Part shown: positions 1 through 10,515 of the stretch, piece after piece
How positions within the stretch are numbered: position 1 is the stretch's first letter
How the letters are laid out: each line of letters opens with the position of its first letter
NCBI RefSeq assembly: GCF_964019385.1
Contig: NC_088645.1
Coordinates: forward strand, 9,930,266-9,994,265
DNA from: Sycon ciliatum
Lineage: Eukaryota > Porifera > Calcarea > Leucosolenida > Sycettidae
Direction: 5' to 3'
DNA: 64,000 nucleotides
Position numbers and translations under genes: made by a program
The notes under the pieces: model-generated
Database searches by the model: none
What the model saw: the letters and a program-made list of their open reading frames with translations, nothing else
Told to the model about the DNA's origin: nothing

Positions 1-3
1 TAT

Positions 4-487
4 TGAGCCAATAATAAAAGTAGAAAGGAAAAGGACATAATTATGGAAACGAGTTAAGAGTAACTCTCCACCACCGTAACTAGATACTATATACAGTCAG
101 AAAGTGCAACAACTAGGCACAAAACTGACAGAGTACTGAGACATTCGACGTCCTGACACCTAGCTTCAACACATCTCCGTAGCGCTAACCGACAGCCTTC
201 CAACTTGGAAGGTTCAAGGTTATGGAAAGACCAAAAGGGGAGGGCAAGCGCAACGAAAACGAGCACAAGCTACAGTCTCAACGGAACAAAGAATGTCGAT
301 TGTCACTGGACGATGACGAGACCAGTAGGCGATTTGACAAAGCGGTCTAACTACAATTCGAAGCAGCAAAGCAGCACACCACCCAACTTGGGTGGGTCAA
401 AAATATCAAAGATAAGTTAAGAAGGGTTACGGTGGTGGAGAGTTACTCTTAACTCGTTTCCATAATTATGTCTTTTTCCTTTCTAAT
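4..487. repeat. FB1 foldback element, copy 1 (right arm mostly lost)
   Basis: Positions 22-80 return as their reverse complement at 426-484, so the element has inverted ends of about 59 bp. Compared with the complete copy at 39908-40497, this copy keeps the whole left arm (about 4-265) and the unique centre (about 266-335). Positions 340-425 are unrelated, and only the outermost 59 bp of the right arm survive. No transposase is visible, so it is a non-autonomous palindromic repeat. Confidence 0.8.
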
Positions 488-840
488 CGATACATGTTTT
501 ACATTCTAACTTTCTCCATCTGTTCAGGGCCTGGTTCTATCACATCGATCCAATACTGTGCACTCCAGATATATTTGGCAGCAGGCATCGGCAAGGAAAG
601 CGGAAAACCGCTGTCATTCAGAGCATTGTTGACACTGAGCTCGTGGAAGCCCATAGCGACGCAATGAGCATATCGTCCCTCTAGCAGCTACATTTCGTCC
701 TAGTTTCCTTAAACTGGGTCCAGCTTTGCTCTACGAAAGGACCTATTGTATGGTTGCAAAGATACTTTTATACTCGCCCTTGTAGTTCTGTTGTGACCCT
801 GATAAACCGCCAGCACTAATATTAATCAATAGGGGTATTA
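488..840. other. No gene seen
   Basis: No supported coding region. The only structure is a short ATT microsatellite at about 836-853, which abuts the 3' flank of the PLE remnant that follows. Confidence 0.5.
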
Positions 841-1243
841 TTATTATTATACTCATAAAAAGGACACACTTCTGGCTCATTACAAACATCTTGAAAGTTT
901 TTGTCTTCACAAGTATACTTTCAAGCCTTCTCGTGAGGTGAAATACAGGCAAGGGAACAGGAACATTGGGTTAAATACAGTAAGAAGATGGTAAAACAGC
1001 GCAAAGAAGAAGATAGCTAAAGAAACAGCGAAAATTGCAATAATGACACAAAGGTGCAAGTGCGAGAAAACTCAATAATTTGACATGTAGTGCGACAACA
1101 AGAGACAACCACTGGACATACATGTAACTAACGAGGTTTTGACGACCTACCTGACAGCCTAATTGTGAATTTAATTTGTTTCTGCTTGCGATGGTTGGGT
1201 TTCTTTGTGTGGATGTATACGGCTTCCAAAACATTCAGCAATG
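841..1243 (-). pseudogene. PLE endonuclease tail and 3' flank, inverted copy
   Basis: The minus strand from 1243 reads LLNVLEAVYIHTKKP, the C-terminal helix of a Penelope-like GIY-YIG endonuclease. The frame continues for about 20 residues, then an A/T-rich non-coding flank runs to the ATT microsatellite near 840. The same 36-bp coding stretch occurs on the plus strand at about 1425-1462, so two PLE ends lie in opposite orientation. PLEs often carry inverted or tandem pseudo-LTR copies. Only the tail is present and it is not functional. Confidence 0.55.
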
Positions 1244-1264
1244 TGATATCATGTAATATCGGAT

Positions 1265-1475
1265 GTGTCCACCGCACATGCTGATTGTTCTGATGTTAGT
1301 TCTAATAAAATAAAAAGTAATAAGTATAAGTCGTCCATTGCTAGTCATTTGTTTGAGCATCCTGATTGTCGTGATGTGTATTCAGATGATTGTTTTTCGA
1401 TTGTGTCACGCGTACGCAGTGCTAGATTGCTGAATGTTTTGGAAGCCGTATACATCCACACAAATAGGAAAGACG
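1265..1475 (+). pseudogene. PLE GIY-YIG endonuclease C-lobe fragment
   Basis: The plus strand encodes SSIASHLFEHPDCRD, then YSDDCFSIVSRV, then LLNVLEAVYIHT. This is the C-terminal half of the GIY-YIG nuclease of Penelope-like retroelements; the Glu of LEAVYI is the conserved catalytic acid. It matches the architecture of the PLE at 34389-36902 (SARTNCRELYSDNVFSILSR, VLEALYI). The N-terminal nuclease half and the reverse transcriptase are absent. Confidence 0.7.
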
Positions 1476-1489
1476 CTCTTATAATCCAG

Positions 1490-1744
1490 GTGAAGAAATT
1501 GAATACATGCATCAAACGCAGCAAGCAAAGGAAACCCAGTGTAGTACTGAATGTCATAGTCTTCAAACCGAGCTAAATCTCCAGGCTGAACTCCACTTGG
1601 ATATCGTCGATAGCGACTATAGTATTCATCAGTGAAATGGTTAGAACACACCATTATATGGTAGGGCATGATGGTACCCGTAGCTATCCCGCTCATCTCG
1701 ACGAATAGCGGCATTCCAAGACTTTCTTGGGTCCAACTCGTCAC
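1490..1744 (-). CDS. Unidentified minus-strand ORF, possible exon
   Basis: An open frame of about 85 codons reads TSWTQESLGMPLFVEMSG and continues with a Tyr-rich stretch (EYYSRYRRYPSG, FEDYDIQYYTGF). An in-frame stop lies two codons upstream. There is a weak possible acceptor (cag) immediately before the frame, but no good polypyrimidine tract or donor. I recognise no domain. The codons look protein-like rather than LINE-like, so it may be an exon of the gene whose other exons lie on this strand at 11384-11785 and 39039-39671, but nothing proves this. Confidence 0.25.
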
Positions 1745-2092
1745 TGCTCACGCTCTTAGATTCTCCAGTTTTCGATTCCTTGCTAGCAGGGAAGACAATC
1801 ATGGAACAAAGTATTTTGTCTGAACGTCGGTCGCTGTTGCACTGCGGAACGCAGCAGTGATCGCCTTTCCCATGCCTAAAAAAACTGGAGAGATGTTCTA
1901 GAAAACAAAACTAAACCCTTTACAAGAACTAGGCAGAGAAAATCCAGCGACCCTCCTCATTATATTATTCTAGAATGTCGATCGCGATCGCGATGGCTTG
2001 AAGAAACATAGTTTTTGAAAAACACAAGCAAAACAAAAAAAGGAAGTCACTATTTTCTCGACGCGTGAGTGAGTACACGCCAAACGCGGTGA
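1745..2092. other. No gene seen
   Basis: No supported coding region. It may include the 5' flank of the LINE that follows, but no 5' boundary or target duplication was found. Confidence 0.4.
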
Positions 2093-2449
2093 TTGATCGT
2101 TGCAGTTCAGGAGCAAGAGTCTTCACGTTACATCCGGGAACGTACGTCCGATAGCAACCCGACACCTTCGTTAGACACCGTCCCCAGAGGCCCGCGGAAA
2201 GTTCTCTACCTGGGGCAAATCCCGTATGGTTGCCAGGCACAGTCCATCGCTGAATGGTGCAGAGATCGGGACGTGGAGATAGTGCAATGTATTATATACT
2301 CATCTGAATACTTCAGAACGGCCTCCGCGAGAATAACAGTTGACGCTCAGGACGTGAACAAATTTAGTGAAAAGTCTTTCTGGCCTGAAATAGTTGCATA
2401 CACTCTCCGTGACTGGCGCTTCAGGTCCGACCAAGCAGAGGCGCAATGA
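2093..2449 (+). pseudogene. LINE-gamma ORF1, C-terminal RRM-like part
   Basis: The open frame encodes RKVLYLGQIPYGCQAQSI near residue 35 and SFWPEIVAYTLRDWRF near residue 95. The pattern of beta strand, charged helix and FWP-V-R-W block is the C-terminal RNA-binding module of ORF1 proteins in CR1- and Jockey-type LINEs. Compare ATGLETVTAANFWP in the ORF1 at 28322-29227. The N-terminal coiled coil and a proper ATG are missing, so the product would be partial. ORF1 proteins bind the LINE RNA and act as nucleic acid chaperones. The stop codon overlaps the ORF2 start. Confidence 0.6.
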
Positions 2450-5319
2450 ATACCTCGATACTGAATGCGCAGGCTCCAACTTTCTTTCCGGATAGATTGC
2501 GCCATCCGAAAGCACCTTTCAGAGACAGGGGAGGACTGAGTGGTGACGTTAAGCTGAAAGTTCTACTGATAAACATCAGAAGCCTTCGAAACAAGATTAA
2601 TGACCTAGCACAACTCACCCGCCATCATTGTCCTAATGTTGTCTAAGTGAACGAGACATGGCTGGATAGTACAATTACTGATGGAGAAATCACGTTGGCA
2701 GGTTACAATGTTTTGCGTGCTGATCGAGAGGATCAAGTTGGTGGAGGTGTCTGCTTATATTCCCGAACATCCTTGCCTCTCAAACCGAGATGCGATATAG
2801 CTGCTGCTGGGGTTGAGAGTTGTTGGGGCGAGATTCCCTGCACTGGTGGGAGTTGCTTGATAGGCACAATCTATCGTCCTCCCTCTGAACCTATTAGCTA
2901 CTGCGATCGCCTTGATGGTCTTCTACACTCAGCTATCACTCCGGGCAGGAACGTTATACTGTGCGGTGACTTAAATGTGAATGTGGATCCATCAACGGCT
3001 CCAGATCATCAGCTCCATTTCCTGTCTAATCTAACGGCAAGCTACAGTCTCCACCAGGGCGTTCATCAGCGGACACGGTTTGCATCTAATTCCACAGCCA
3101 CCACATTGGATCTGTTCTTCAATACGTTTGACCAGCACAATGTGGCAACGATCCATCCCGTGGCTTTCAGCGACCATGCAGCGGTCATAAGTGAATTCTA
3201 CCTTGACCCGACAAGGAGTCCCGAGACATCAATGTTGTGCCGGAACTACCGAAGGATAAATCATGAAAGCTTCAAAGCTGACTTGATTCAGCAGAATTTT
3301 TGCAGCATCGAAGGCAGCCCAACAGACATGTGGACGAAGTGGAATAATCGCTTCCTGCAGGTGCTTGACACTCATGCCCCTCTTAGATCTTGTAAGCTGC
3401 ACAAGCGACAATCGGTACCGTGGATGGACAGCCAGCTCTTGCACCTTTTGAGTAAGCGCAACCGGCTTCATAGAAAGTGGCTGTCAGACAGATCTGAGCA
3501 AAGGTATGCTACATTCAAAGCGGCGAGAAGGGAGGCCACTACCTGTAACCGGAAGCTGAAAGAAGCGTACTACAGTACAAAATTTCAGCTTGCGACTTGT
3601 GATGTAAAACAAACCTGGCGAATCATCAACCAGTTGACGGGGAAACAAAGAAATTCGGCACCGCTTCAGTGCTCAGCTGAGGCAATTCGAAGTGCTTTCG
3701 CCAAGATCGTGGAAGATCCCAGCCGCCCAGTTCATCTTCACCTACCCCAAGGGCCACGAACGGCAACTAGTTTTGTGGAATTTGTTCCTGTATCTATTGC
3801 AAAAGTCCGGAAGCTTCTAGAGCAACAGAATCCGACGAAGGCAACTGGCAGTGACGGCATCCCTGCAGCCCTTCTTCGAGCTCATGCAGATGTTCTTGCG
3901 CCGTCATTGGCCTTACTGTTCAATAAATCCATGAAGGAGGGACATTTCCCAGCTCCTATGAAGGTGGCCAGCATTTCACCTCTGTTTAAAGGTGGTGATC
4001 CCAGCATAGCAAATAATCACAGACCCGTGTCTCTAATGTCGATAGTTTCAAAGCTTTTGGAGCGAGTCATCCATGATCAGCTCACTCAGTACTTGTGCCG
4101 ACATGATCTATTTCCACCAACTCAGTTCGGCTATCGTTCACATCATTCCACATGTGATGCCCTTGTATTAGCCGTTGAGGGCATATGCCAAGCCCAGACA
4201 AAAAAGTACTTCACGGGGATTGCTTTCGTAGATATGTCAAAAGCATTTGATAAGGTGAAGCACCAAACCCTTATTCAGGACCTATTCGAGGTCGGAATTG
4301 GTGGAACGGTGCTGCAATGGCTTGCAGACTACCTCTCAGATCGGACACAGTATGTCAAAGTCGGTCAGGTACAGAGCTCACCATACACCAGCTTCTCCGG
4401 AGTACCACAGGGGTCAGTTCTCGGGCCCCTGTTGTTTGTTCTCTACGTCCGTGACATTGCGAAAGAGCTGTCCCCTTACAACGTTGCGACCCTGCAATTT
4501 GCGGACGATATCTCAATTAGATCCAGCAGCATGAGCATGGATGAGGTGTCCCAAAATCTCTCAAGTGCTGTCCAGCACCTCGCCGATTGGCTTAGGAACC
4601 TCATCTTGAATGAAACGAAGACACAGATCATGTCGATATCGCCAGTACGATCTCAAACATTTGACTTGCAAGTGCAATGTAATGGACTGCCTCTGCCAAC
4701 TGTTCGCTCTGCGAAATATTTAGGTCTCCACTTTGATGCGGACATGAGCTGGAACACCATGGTCGACCACGTGGCATGGGGCGTCGCGTCGAAAGTTGGC
4801 GTGCTCAGACGATACGCTACGTTCCTGCCCTTTCAATGTCGCATAGCCAATTTTCGTTCTTTCATTTTATCACACTTTATGTATGCCGCTTCTGCTTACT
4901 TACCATTTCTCACGGCGTATCAAAGTCGACGGCTTAATGGGCTCTTCAAGCGTGCTGTACGCACAGTCTGTCGGGTACCTCCCGGGACACCCACAAGCAA
5001 TATTCTTACACGCATGAACATCCAAACATTGACCACATACACCAACATGCACCTTCTGGTTTTTATCTGGCGTTGTCTCCATGACTCCTCTAACATCAGC
5101 ATGTTGTTCGCTAACTTTTTCAGCCGCAGTAATTCCACTCAAACTCGTGGTGGGCACAGCAATTTACTGATTGTCCCAGCCAGCCCAACTGCATATCTTG
5201 CCAAACGTGTTACCTATGCTGGGACCATCTTATGGAACCAGCTCCCCGCTGCGGTCAGGCAAGAAAGAAAACGCAATCGCTTTAAGTCAATGGCTCTTGC
5301 CTTTTTGCTTACCAGATAA
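2446..5319 (+). pseudogene. LINE-gamma ORF2: apurinic-like endonuclease plus reverse transcriptase
   Basis: About 957 codons with one in-frame TAA at 2644-2646, just before NETWLD of the endonuclease. The APE domain shows NIRSLRNK, NETWL, YRPPS, GDLNVN and SDHAAV. The RT shows KATGSDGIPAALL, NHRPVSLMSIVSKLLERV, motif A FVDMSKAFDKVKH, motif B SGVPQGSVLGPLLF and motif C FADD. The C-terminus has the LINE-typical LWNQLPAAVRQ. The protein would nick DNA and prime reverse transcription at the nick. The start at 2446 is chosen because its ATG overlaps the ORF1 stop. All catalytic residues checked are present, so the stop is the only obvious inactivating change. Confidence 0.9.
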
Positions 5320-5840
5320 ATAAGCCTTTTTACAAATACTGTATGCACTGCTCTTTGCGTTATTTTCTCCCTATGCAAGTCGCAACTCCTGTTTTGAGTT
5401 GTTTTTCTTCTCTCTTTTTCTTTCCCTACTAGTTGCTGTTACACTCACTGATCCGCTAGGCTTATGCACAGATATACAGCATTCCCTCACTAGTGGGACC
5501 ATTGTTATTAGGCTAGGGCCTGTTTTGGACTTCCCACTCTAAATAAAGAATACAAACAACAAACAAAGAGCTCGCGCATGACTCGTAATGCACTGCATGT
5601 ATCGTGTGCCCGGGTCACGCATTCAGTAGGCATGCCATGCCCCGCCAAGTCACTGCGTCTCTCATTTGGCAACAGACCTATTGAGATAAATTAAGAATAT
5701 TATTGTGCCAGATAAAATTAATATTGGATGATTGCTGATATTGTACGAAAAAAATATTGTCTATTGTAACTTGAAAGATATTAATCCCACATAATTATTG
5801 ACGTGACAGGTGATATTCTGCTCAGGCCGAGTGCAATGCA

Positions 5841-6110
5841 CTAACGAGCCTGACGGCACTGAGCAACAAATGAATTCAAACGTCTTTTGTTATACGAGCC
5901 ACGGCATTCACGGAAGCAAGTAATTGCCCGCCGCAAAAGGCAGGATGATAATCGGGTACGCAGCATACCCATGACAACGGGGTATTTGAGATCATTATGG
6001 CGCTCTGCAAAAAGGGAGGCCAAAGACTTCAAGAACTGATTGGTCTCAGGTCCACTGAATCCATAATAATTATGTAGAAAACACCAGTGGGGTGAACGAG
6101 CCACGCTCAA
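5841..6110 (-). CDS. Unidentified 89-codon ORF, possibly element-derived
   Basis: The frame starts at an ATG and contains ETNQFLKSLASLFAERHN followed by MGMLRTRLSSCLLRRAI and CFRECRG. A similar leucine/arginine helix block followed by an arginine-rich tail recurs, from memory, in ORFs of invertebrate repeats, but I cannot name the family. No partner domain is present in the 270 bp on either side. It lies between the LINE-gamma tail and the LINE-alpha 3' end. Confidence 0.3.
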   Translation of the reverse strand: MSVARSPHWCFLHNYYGFSGPETNQFLKSLASLFAERHNDLKYPVVMGMLRTRLSSCLLRRAITCFRECRGSYNKRRLNSFVAQCRQAR

Positions 6111-6357
6111 TGTTCACAACCCGACTTGCATATTGATTTTTCTTCGCTCGCTCATGGGATTTGAGCTGGCTCAGGGCTTGTGATCGAGACAACACGAACG
6201 CTGTGGGGTGAGTACTGTAAAAGCGGAAAGTCTAACGACCAAAAAGTTTAACGTGTTTGTAATTTTGGCATGATTTTTTTTTTTTTTCTACAAAATCCAC
6301 ATATCTCCAGACACTGGGGTGAATGATGGAGTGTGGTGGTGGGGCCCATTAAGCTCC

Positions 6358-6376
6358 GCCGACCAGAGGTCTCGGC
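6358..6376 (-). other. LINE-alpha 3' UTR hairpin
   Basis: On the plus strand this reads GCCGACC-AGA-GGTCTCGGC. The same 19-mer, differing only in the three central bases, is found in the other two LINE-alpha 3' UTRs at 23889-23907 (AAG) and 48126-48144 (TGA). The arms can pair (GCCGA with TCGGC, then CC with GG around a 2-nt bulge). It lies about 80-130 nt before the A-rich tail in each copy, where a LINE reverse transcriptase could recognise its own RNA. Confidence 0.65.
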
Positions 6377-6593
6377 TTCATAGCTCCATGGACGCATCAA
6401 AGGGATATTGGGTGGGGAGGATTAAATTGAAAAAGAAAACAGAAGAAAGAAAATGGAAAGATTGTATTGCTCAGTGAGCAAAAGAATAAGTTGAGTATTG
6501 ATGTGGACGCTGTTAGACTTTTAAATTCAAGAGGAGACTGTCTGTGAGGAGAGATTACATGTATGTCCAAGCAGGGTAGGACACTGTACCCTC

Positions 6594-8734
6594 TTACTCG
6601 CGTATGCTATGAGTGGCCCAGTGCCAGTTCGTTCTGAGGAGATGGTGATAAGCTGCTGTCTTGAACTTTTGGATGTTCTTTGGGTGAAATGGGTGGGGAA
6701 TGATAGAGGTAGGCAGCTGGTTCCAAATTGGGATGACGGAGTGGGGAAAGGCTCGGCTCACATTGTTCCGGGAATTGGCAGGAAGAACATTCTGTAACTG
6801 ATGGGGATGCGCGGTGGACAGTCGTACAGCCTGGCGGGTGAGGCGTGTGGTCCTGGGTTGGAGTGTCGGGGGTGGAGCCATTCTCGAGAGAAGAGCGGGA
6901 GAGTTATCGCAAAGGGCTTTATACAGGAGGCAGAGGGCAGCGATGGTGCGGCGAATTATGAGGCTAGGAAGCCAGCATTGCGGATGTATTGCCTTGATGG
7001 CTCGCTCCTGCACCCAGTCCAGCCGATTCAAGTGGGAAGGAGCTGCCCCCATCCAGACGATTGGGCAGTACTCCATAACCGGCCGGACAAAGGCTTTGTA
7101 GGCTCGAAGCCGGGCAGGAATAGTCAGCAAGTGAAATGCCTTGCGCAAGGCTCCAAGTCTCTGCGTTGCTCGGACTACAACAGTTCGGATATGCTGGCTG
7201 AATTTTAGCTGATGGTCAAACGTGACGCCGAGTACTTTGATGGAGGGCTGCTCCTCAACAGGAGTTCCATTGAAGACAATGGGGGGTATTGGCCAGTCCC
7301 GACGATGGTGGGAAATTGTAAGGGCCTGAGATTTGGCTGGCTCGAACTGCACTTTCCAATCCGAGCCCCAACTGGATACTAGGTCGACAGCAGCTTGGAG
7401 TACTCTAGCGTTGTCAGGAACAGCAGCGAGCGTTGCAATTTCGGCGTATAGGGTTGTGTCATCGGCGAATGAGGCAAGGTTGGAGCCGATTGGGAGGTGG
7501 TCTTCAAGGTCGTTGACGTAGACCAAGAATAAGGTGGGGCCCAGGATACTGCCCTGTGGCACCCCAGCCTTAACTGGGCGTCTGGCTGATGTCTGGCTGA
7601 TGTCTGGCCGGAGATGAGGACTTGAAGTGTGCGGTTGCAGAGGTAGTCTTGGAGCCACCGATGCAGGTCTCCCGAGATGCCATACACTCTACTAGCCTTG
7701 TGCAACACGCCAGTGTGAGACACCCGGTCAAATGCTCCAGCAATGTCGATGGCCAGCACTCGAGAAGCTCCTTTATCTCCGGCGGTGTGCACCCACTGGT
7801 GGTGGAGAGCAGTCAGCAGGTCTGCTGCACTGTGGCCGCGACGGAATCCAAATTGCCATTCTGACAGGACGTGATTCGTCTCCATGAAGTTGCTCATTGC
7901 CCTGTTGACTATGGTCTCCATGACCTTGGAGAGGATGCTCAGTAACGACACTGGTCGATAGTTTGATGGCGACGATTTAGACTTGCGCTTGTGGACTGGA
8001 ACTACGTTTGCAACCTTCCACTGTTGTGGCTGGATACCGGAGCGAAGACAGCATGTAAATAGTTTTGAAAGCGGCCGTGCCAATTCTGCAGAGCAAGCTT
8101 TCAAGACGCGGGCAGGTATCCCATCTGGACCAGTGGCCTTGGTGGGGTTGAGCTGGCGGAGAGTTCGCTCGACTGTGGTTTCGCGAAACCGGACGGTGCA
8201 GAGGTTGCGGTCAGTACGTGGTCGGACGTAAGGAAATGGAGGGGATAGGTCGTCTGCCCCTAGACTGCATTTGTTGGCGAAGTGTTCGGCCATGCACTCT
8301 GCTTTGCTGCGGTTGGTGTCGTGCTCCGTACCATCGGTGCTGCGGAGAGTAGGTATGGATGGGCTGTTTCCGTGGCCAGAGGCCTTCTTGATGGTTCGCC
8401 ACCATTCACCAGACGCCATACACCCAGAGGCTAACTTCTGCGCCAGGCTTGCTGTGAATGCCTGCTTGGCAGTTGCCAGGCAATGGTTAGCCGAGTGCTT
8501 GGCGACATTGTAACGGGCTTGCAGCTGGGCACTTGACCGGTCGGCGCAGAGTCTCCTCCATGCTCTTTGTTTCTGTGCTACAGCCTCCGTGCATTCCGGT
8601 GTCCACCAAGAGGGGTTAGATGGTTTCATGCACAACTGCTTAGACGGTATGTATCGGCGCATTCCTTCCAGAATATTCTGGGTCAAGTGCATACACATTG
8701 CATCAGGATCATCACTGACAGTGGACATGGGCAT
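6594..8734 (-). pseudogene. LINE-alpha copy 1 ORF2, reverse transcriptase with an 11-bp duplication
   Basis: The upstream part encodes WWTPECTEAVAQK, KATGPDGIPARVLK, NYRPVSLLSILSKVME and motif [15 protein letters not shown]. The downstream part encodes [20 protein letters not shown], motif C SFADDTTLYA and the C-terminal IWNQLPTSI. The frames switch where the 11-mer tctggctgatg is exactly tandem duplicated at 7581-7591 and 7592-7602. The protein is otherwise continuous across this point. The APE domain is missing, consistent with 5' truncation during target-primed reverse transcription. Confidence 0.9.
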
Positions 8735-8914
8735 GATTACGTGAAGAACGTTTAGCGATGGCTACCTGGCCATCCATCTGTATGCACATTTTTACACTGC
8801 CATCTAGCGATAACGTCTTTTTCAAATAACGAAAAATAATATTGGTCGTTAAAACGTTAGACTTTGCGACTCCCTAGACTTTCCGGTTTTACAGTAATCC
8901 GCACATCGAAAAAA

Positions 8915-9080
8915 TGTCATCATCATCATCAGCCCTTTCGCGTTTGGCATCGGCGTTAGCCTAGCCTTCGCTTGGGCCACACCCAATGTTAGACATGATA
9001 CCAGAAGAGAAGGGGAGAAAAAGAGAAAGAATGGAAAACCAAAAACGAAAAAGGGAAAAAATAGGTGAACAAACACTTGA
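8915..9080 (-). mobile_element. LINE 3' UTR remnant with a GAT-repeat tail
   Basis: On the minus strand a pyrimidine-rich stretch is followed by a short GC-rich block containing aggctaacgccgatg and a (TGA)n tail at about 8916-8930. Similar layouts (pyrimidine-rich, then a GC-rich hairpin-prone block, then a microsatellite tail) occur at 18320-18545 and 15141-15640. No coding sequence is attached. Confidence 0.45.
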
Positions 9081-9116
9081 TCATACGCAAACTATTCAAA
9101 AACACTAACAATGCAA

Positions 9117-9240
9117 CACGCACGTATTTTACTTTGGTTACATGTAATGTCTTTCGTAACCTGCTGATGAGGCTCGAGAGAATCATGCTACTTTGAAATT
9201 TGAGATCTCTTTTTCTGCTCGTCTCAACCCTGGCTCCCCT
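9117..9240. repeat. Dispersed repeat R1, copy 1
   Basis: About 120 bp, including gtattttacttt, ctttcgtaacctgctgat and agaatcatgctac, recurs in direct orientation at 16430-16545 with about 85-90% identity by eye. No ends or coding potential were found. The function is unknown. Confidence 0.6.
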
Positions 9241-9277
9241 CATTTCTACTTCCATTTTCTTATCATTATTTTAATTA

Positions 9278-10258
9278 CTTGGTCCGGCTCATCGCAATTG
9301 TCGCTTATCTCCCACTCACTTTTTGACAGGTAAAACCCAGTCCAATGACGATATCTAACTTACTTTGCTTGGGCGGTTGTGATGGTAAGATCAAATGATG
9401 CACCAAAGAAAAATGATCGCGACTAGCGCTTTGAATCGCGATGTGTTCGACTTTTTTGGGAAGTGGAAACCTGGCCTTTCACTGTCTGTGTTGCTAAATG
9501 CCAAGCGCAGCGACCCGAAGACCGGAACTGTAGCAGGGGCAACTGACATCCTGGAGAGCGTGACAGGCGCGCGTGCACGGCAGAGGAGTAGATCTACGAG
9601 TATGAGCGTCATGCTGATGAAGAAAGGTGTTTTCGATGCGATGCGCGCATGTGAGGGACGTTTTGGTTGTTCCTTTTGTTCCTTCGTGGACCTGGCAGCA
9701 GCATTACAAGAATCGTCTCAGCGTATCCAGTGCCAGTGGAGCGTATGACAGCTGTCTGGAGAGGCATGTGTGCCTCATTCGAAGGCTCTGTTGAAACACA
9801 CTGTGGTGACACACAGGTCACACTGCCCACGATTCCTTCAAGGACCGAAGTGACAGACACAACTGTTCCTTTCCCATTGCTGCCATACGACAGGCTGACA
9901 AAGTAAGATATACTCTACCAGTCTACGCCAGCAGCTAGACACCAGCAATCTAGTGTCAGCTCATGTAACGGCGGCAGCTCGAGTGATGGAGAGTTGAATG
10001 AACTCTGGACCTGTAAGTGTAAGAGTGTGAGTGCAAAAACGCGCTCCTTCGCTGATTTGTTTCGTGCATTTTGCTTACCTTGCTTTCCTTCTATGACTCG
10101 CTTCACCTGATTCCATGGCTGAATTTTTTTTCTTGTCGCGGAGAGTATTCATGTGTCATGCTTCCTCACTATGCCTATTGAAAATTTCACAGAGCGGCAA
10201 CAAAACGCCTGTTCTTAGTGGCGATAGATAAGCGACAATTGCGATGAGCCGGACCAAG
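9278..10258. mobile_element. 981-bp TIR element flanked by TA (Tc1/mariner-like, non-autonomous), copy A
   Basis: The first 32 bp (CTTGGTCCGGCTCATCGC onwards) and the last 32 bp are perfect reverse complements, and TA stands on both sides (9276-9277 and 10259-10260). The TIR start is shared with the element at 29907-31084. TA duplications and about 30-bp TIRs are the signature of the Tc1/mariner superfamily. No transposase can be read inside. The interior holds a 117-codon plus-strand frame (9395-9748) of unknown origin, perhaps captured sequence. Confidence 0.65.
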
Positions 10259-10302
10259 TATATTTTTCTATTTTCATTTCTGACGCTCCTTACTGGTTGT
10301 CA

Positions 10303-10370
10303 TCGCTTTCAGAATATTGGGCAGAACTGCTCGTTTGACATGTGATGTAAAACAAAAAACAACAACAACA

Positions 10371-10372
<2 letters not shown>
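10303..10372 (+). mobile_element. LINE 3' end with a CAA tail
   Basis: Positions 10310-10372, including agaatattgggcag and tgctcgtttgaca, match the 3' end of the minus-strand LINE scrap at 48970-49190 (taatattgggcacc, tgcccgtttgg), and both run into (CAA)n. Only about 60 bp of this LINE remains; it starts just after the TIR element. Confidence 0.55.
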
Positions 10373-10406
<34 letters not shown>

Positions 10407-10440
10407 TCGACGACGACGACGACGACGACGTTGACGACGA

Positions 10441-10514
<74 letters not shown>

Positions 10515-10515
10515 C
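10362..10515. repeat. Composite triplet array (CAA, CGA, CAG, CAA)
   Basis: The array runs CAA units, then a GAC/CGA block of about 20 units with two imperfections, then about 10 GCA/CAG units, then about 12 CAA units. It lies exactly between a plus-strand LINE 3' end and a minus-strand LINE 3' end, both of which have CAA/TTG tails. Long open frames across it are homopolymer artefacts. Confidence 0.9.

Larger units (their letters stand above)
2093..5566 (+). mobile_element. LINE-gamma copy 1, near-complete non-LTR retrotransposon (CR1/L2-like)
   Basis: This LINE contains the C-terminal part of ORF1, a complete APE-RT ORF2 and a 3' UTR that ends with aataaagaatac and a short aacaaacaaac tail at about 5541-5566. 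Start codons of ORF2 and stop of ORF1 overlap as ATGA at 2446-2449. The 5' end is missing or undefined because ORF1 has no upstream Met. One nonsense codon in ORF2 is the only clear lesion. A related relic of the same clade is at 51840-52985 and a C-terminal scrap at 16066-16210. Confidence 0.85.
6272..8755 (-). mobile_element. LINE-alpha copy 1, 5'-truncated
   Basis: A minus-strand LINE lacking the endonuclease. ORF2 begins within the APE-RT linker (about 8734) and runs to 6594. The 3' UTR follows and ends in a run of 14 A (plus-strand T at 6274-6287). The 3' UTR holds the family hairpin at 6358-6376. Related copies are at 23768-29396, 47972-48965 and 52986-59011. A tandem 11-bp duplication shifts the frame. 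Confidence 0.85.

Noticed and set aside
1406..1744. A single 112-codon gene on the minus strand
   Set aside because: Its last 20 codons (VDVYGFQNIQQ) are the reverse strand of the PLE nuclease fragment, so only the first 85 codons could be real.
2446..5319. Overlapping ORFs read as a bacterial operon
   Set aside because: The ATGA overlap joins LINE ORF1 and ORF2; the window has spliced exons, SINE and LINE elements and no bacterial signals.
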